This document shows, piece by piece, positions 5,226-5,361 of a stretch of DNA of 5,361 nucleotides (positions are counted from its first letter, which is position 1; the number at the start of each line of letters is the position of its first letter). Position numbers and translations under genes: made by a program. The notes below the pieces were generated by a model. The model saw nothing but the letters and a program-made list of their open reading frames with translations, did not search any database and had not been told where the DNA came from. The DNA comes from CAUZEB01 sp963578655 (GTDB lineage Bacteria > Chloroflexota > Dehalococcoidia > Lucifugimonadales > CAUZEB01), in NCBI GenBank assembly GCA_963578655.1, contig CAUZEB010000133.1:1-5361 (forward strand). The letters are read 5' to 3'.

Positions 5226-5361
5226 TTAAATTTTTTCATTCAGTGCTTTTACAATTTGGCTAGGCACCAGGCCACCAACTCTACCACCCAACAAAGCAAC
5301 TTCCTTGATGCGACTTGAATGTATGAATTGATATTCTAATGAACTCATCATGCAAACCACA
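5226..5361 (-). CDS. coaD: Phosphopantetheine adenylyltransferase, C-terminal end only
   Basis: The minus-strand frame entering from the right edge at 5360 gives 44 residues, ending at TAA 5228-5226. They match the C-terminus of CoaD, which joins ATP and 4'-phosphopantetheine to make dephospho-CoA in coenzyme A synthesis. The pattern MMSSLEYQFIHSSRIKEVA, then GGRVGGLVP and a final short helix ALNEKI, parallels E. coli CoaD WSFISSSLVKEVAR, then GDVTHFLP. The rest of the roughly 160-residue protein lies beyond the window. Two positions differ from the usual: the ISSS turn is IHSS, and the GGDV motif is GGRV. The coiled-coil gene follows 46 bases later on the same strand. Confidence 0.8.
   Translation of the reverse strand, partial: VVCMMSSLEYQFIHSSRIKEVALLGGRVGGLVPSQIVKALNEKI

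Overview
This window looks like a stretch of bacterial chromosome of moderate, slightly AT-leaning composition. No RNA genes, mobile elements or CRISPR arrays were seen. The best taxonomic hint is at the right edge. A minus-strand coaD tail is followed by a long coiled-coil protein whose N-terminus resembles a family I recall from Chloroflexota (Dehalococcoidia/SAR202-like genomes). The cyclase, aminotransferase, carboxymuconolactone-decarboxylase-like and glutamate-cyclase genes would suit such an organism. The assignment is inference from recognised protein style, not from a search.

Layout, left to right. (1) The 3' part of a cyclase-family metal hydrolase on the plus strand, open through the left edge. 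(2) A convergent minus-strand class III (glutamate-1-semialdehyde-aminomutase-like) aminotransferase. (3) A 178-base divergent control region with an 8-bp perfect inverted repeat and two possible extended -10 promoters. (4) A plus-strand carboxymuconolactone-decarboxylase-family gene whose natural start (ATG 2255 with an AGGAG ribosome site) is one base out of frame with the body, across an A6G run. (5) Two plus-strand genes, a DUF1445/YcsI-type protein and a DUF4392 protein, which correspond in order to the N- and C-terminal halves of the human D-glutamate cyclase DGLUCY. (6) A convergent minus-strand housekeeping pair: the end of coaD and the coiled-coil gene, which appears to start at an AUU codon.

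How the genes may work together. The DUF1445 and DUF4392 proteins are the strongest functional pair and probably act on D-glutamate/5-oxo-D-proline. Around them sit a PLP aminotransferase of the glutamate-semialdehyde type, an amide-hydrolase-type cyclase and a small CMD-family protein. This suggests a small catabolic locus for amino acids or their lactams, but only the D-glutamate cyclase part rests on a named relative. The coaD/coiled-coil pair belongs to a separate core-genome transcription unit.

Three reading-frame points matter to anyone using this annotation. The cyclase gene continues left of the window. The CMD-family protein has 23 more recognisable residues upstream of its first in-frame ATG. 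The coiled-coil protein has nine more residues upstream of its first conventional start codon. No gene-free stretch exceeds 300 bases; the longest is the region between 2077 and 2254.
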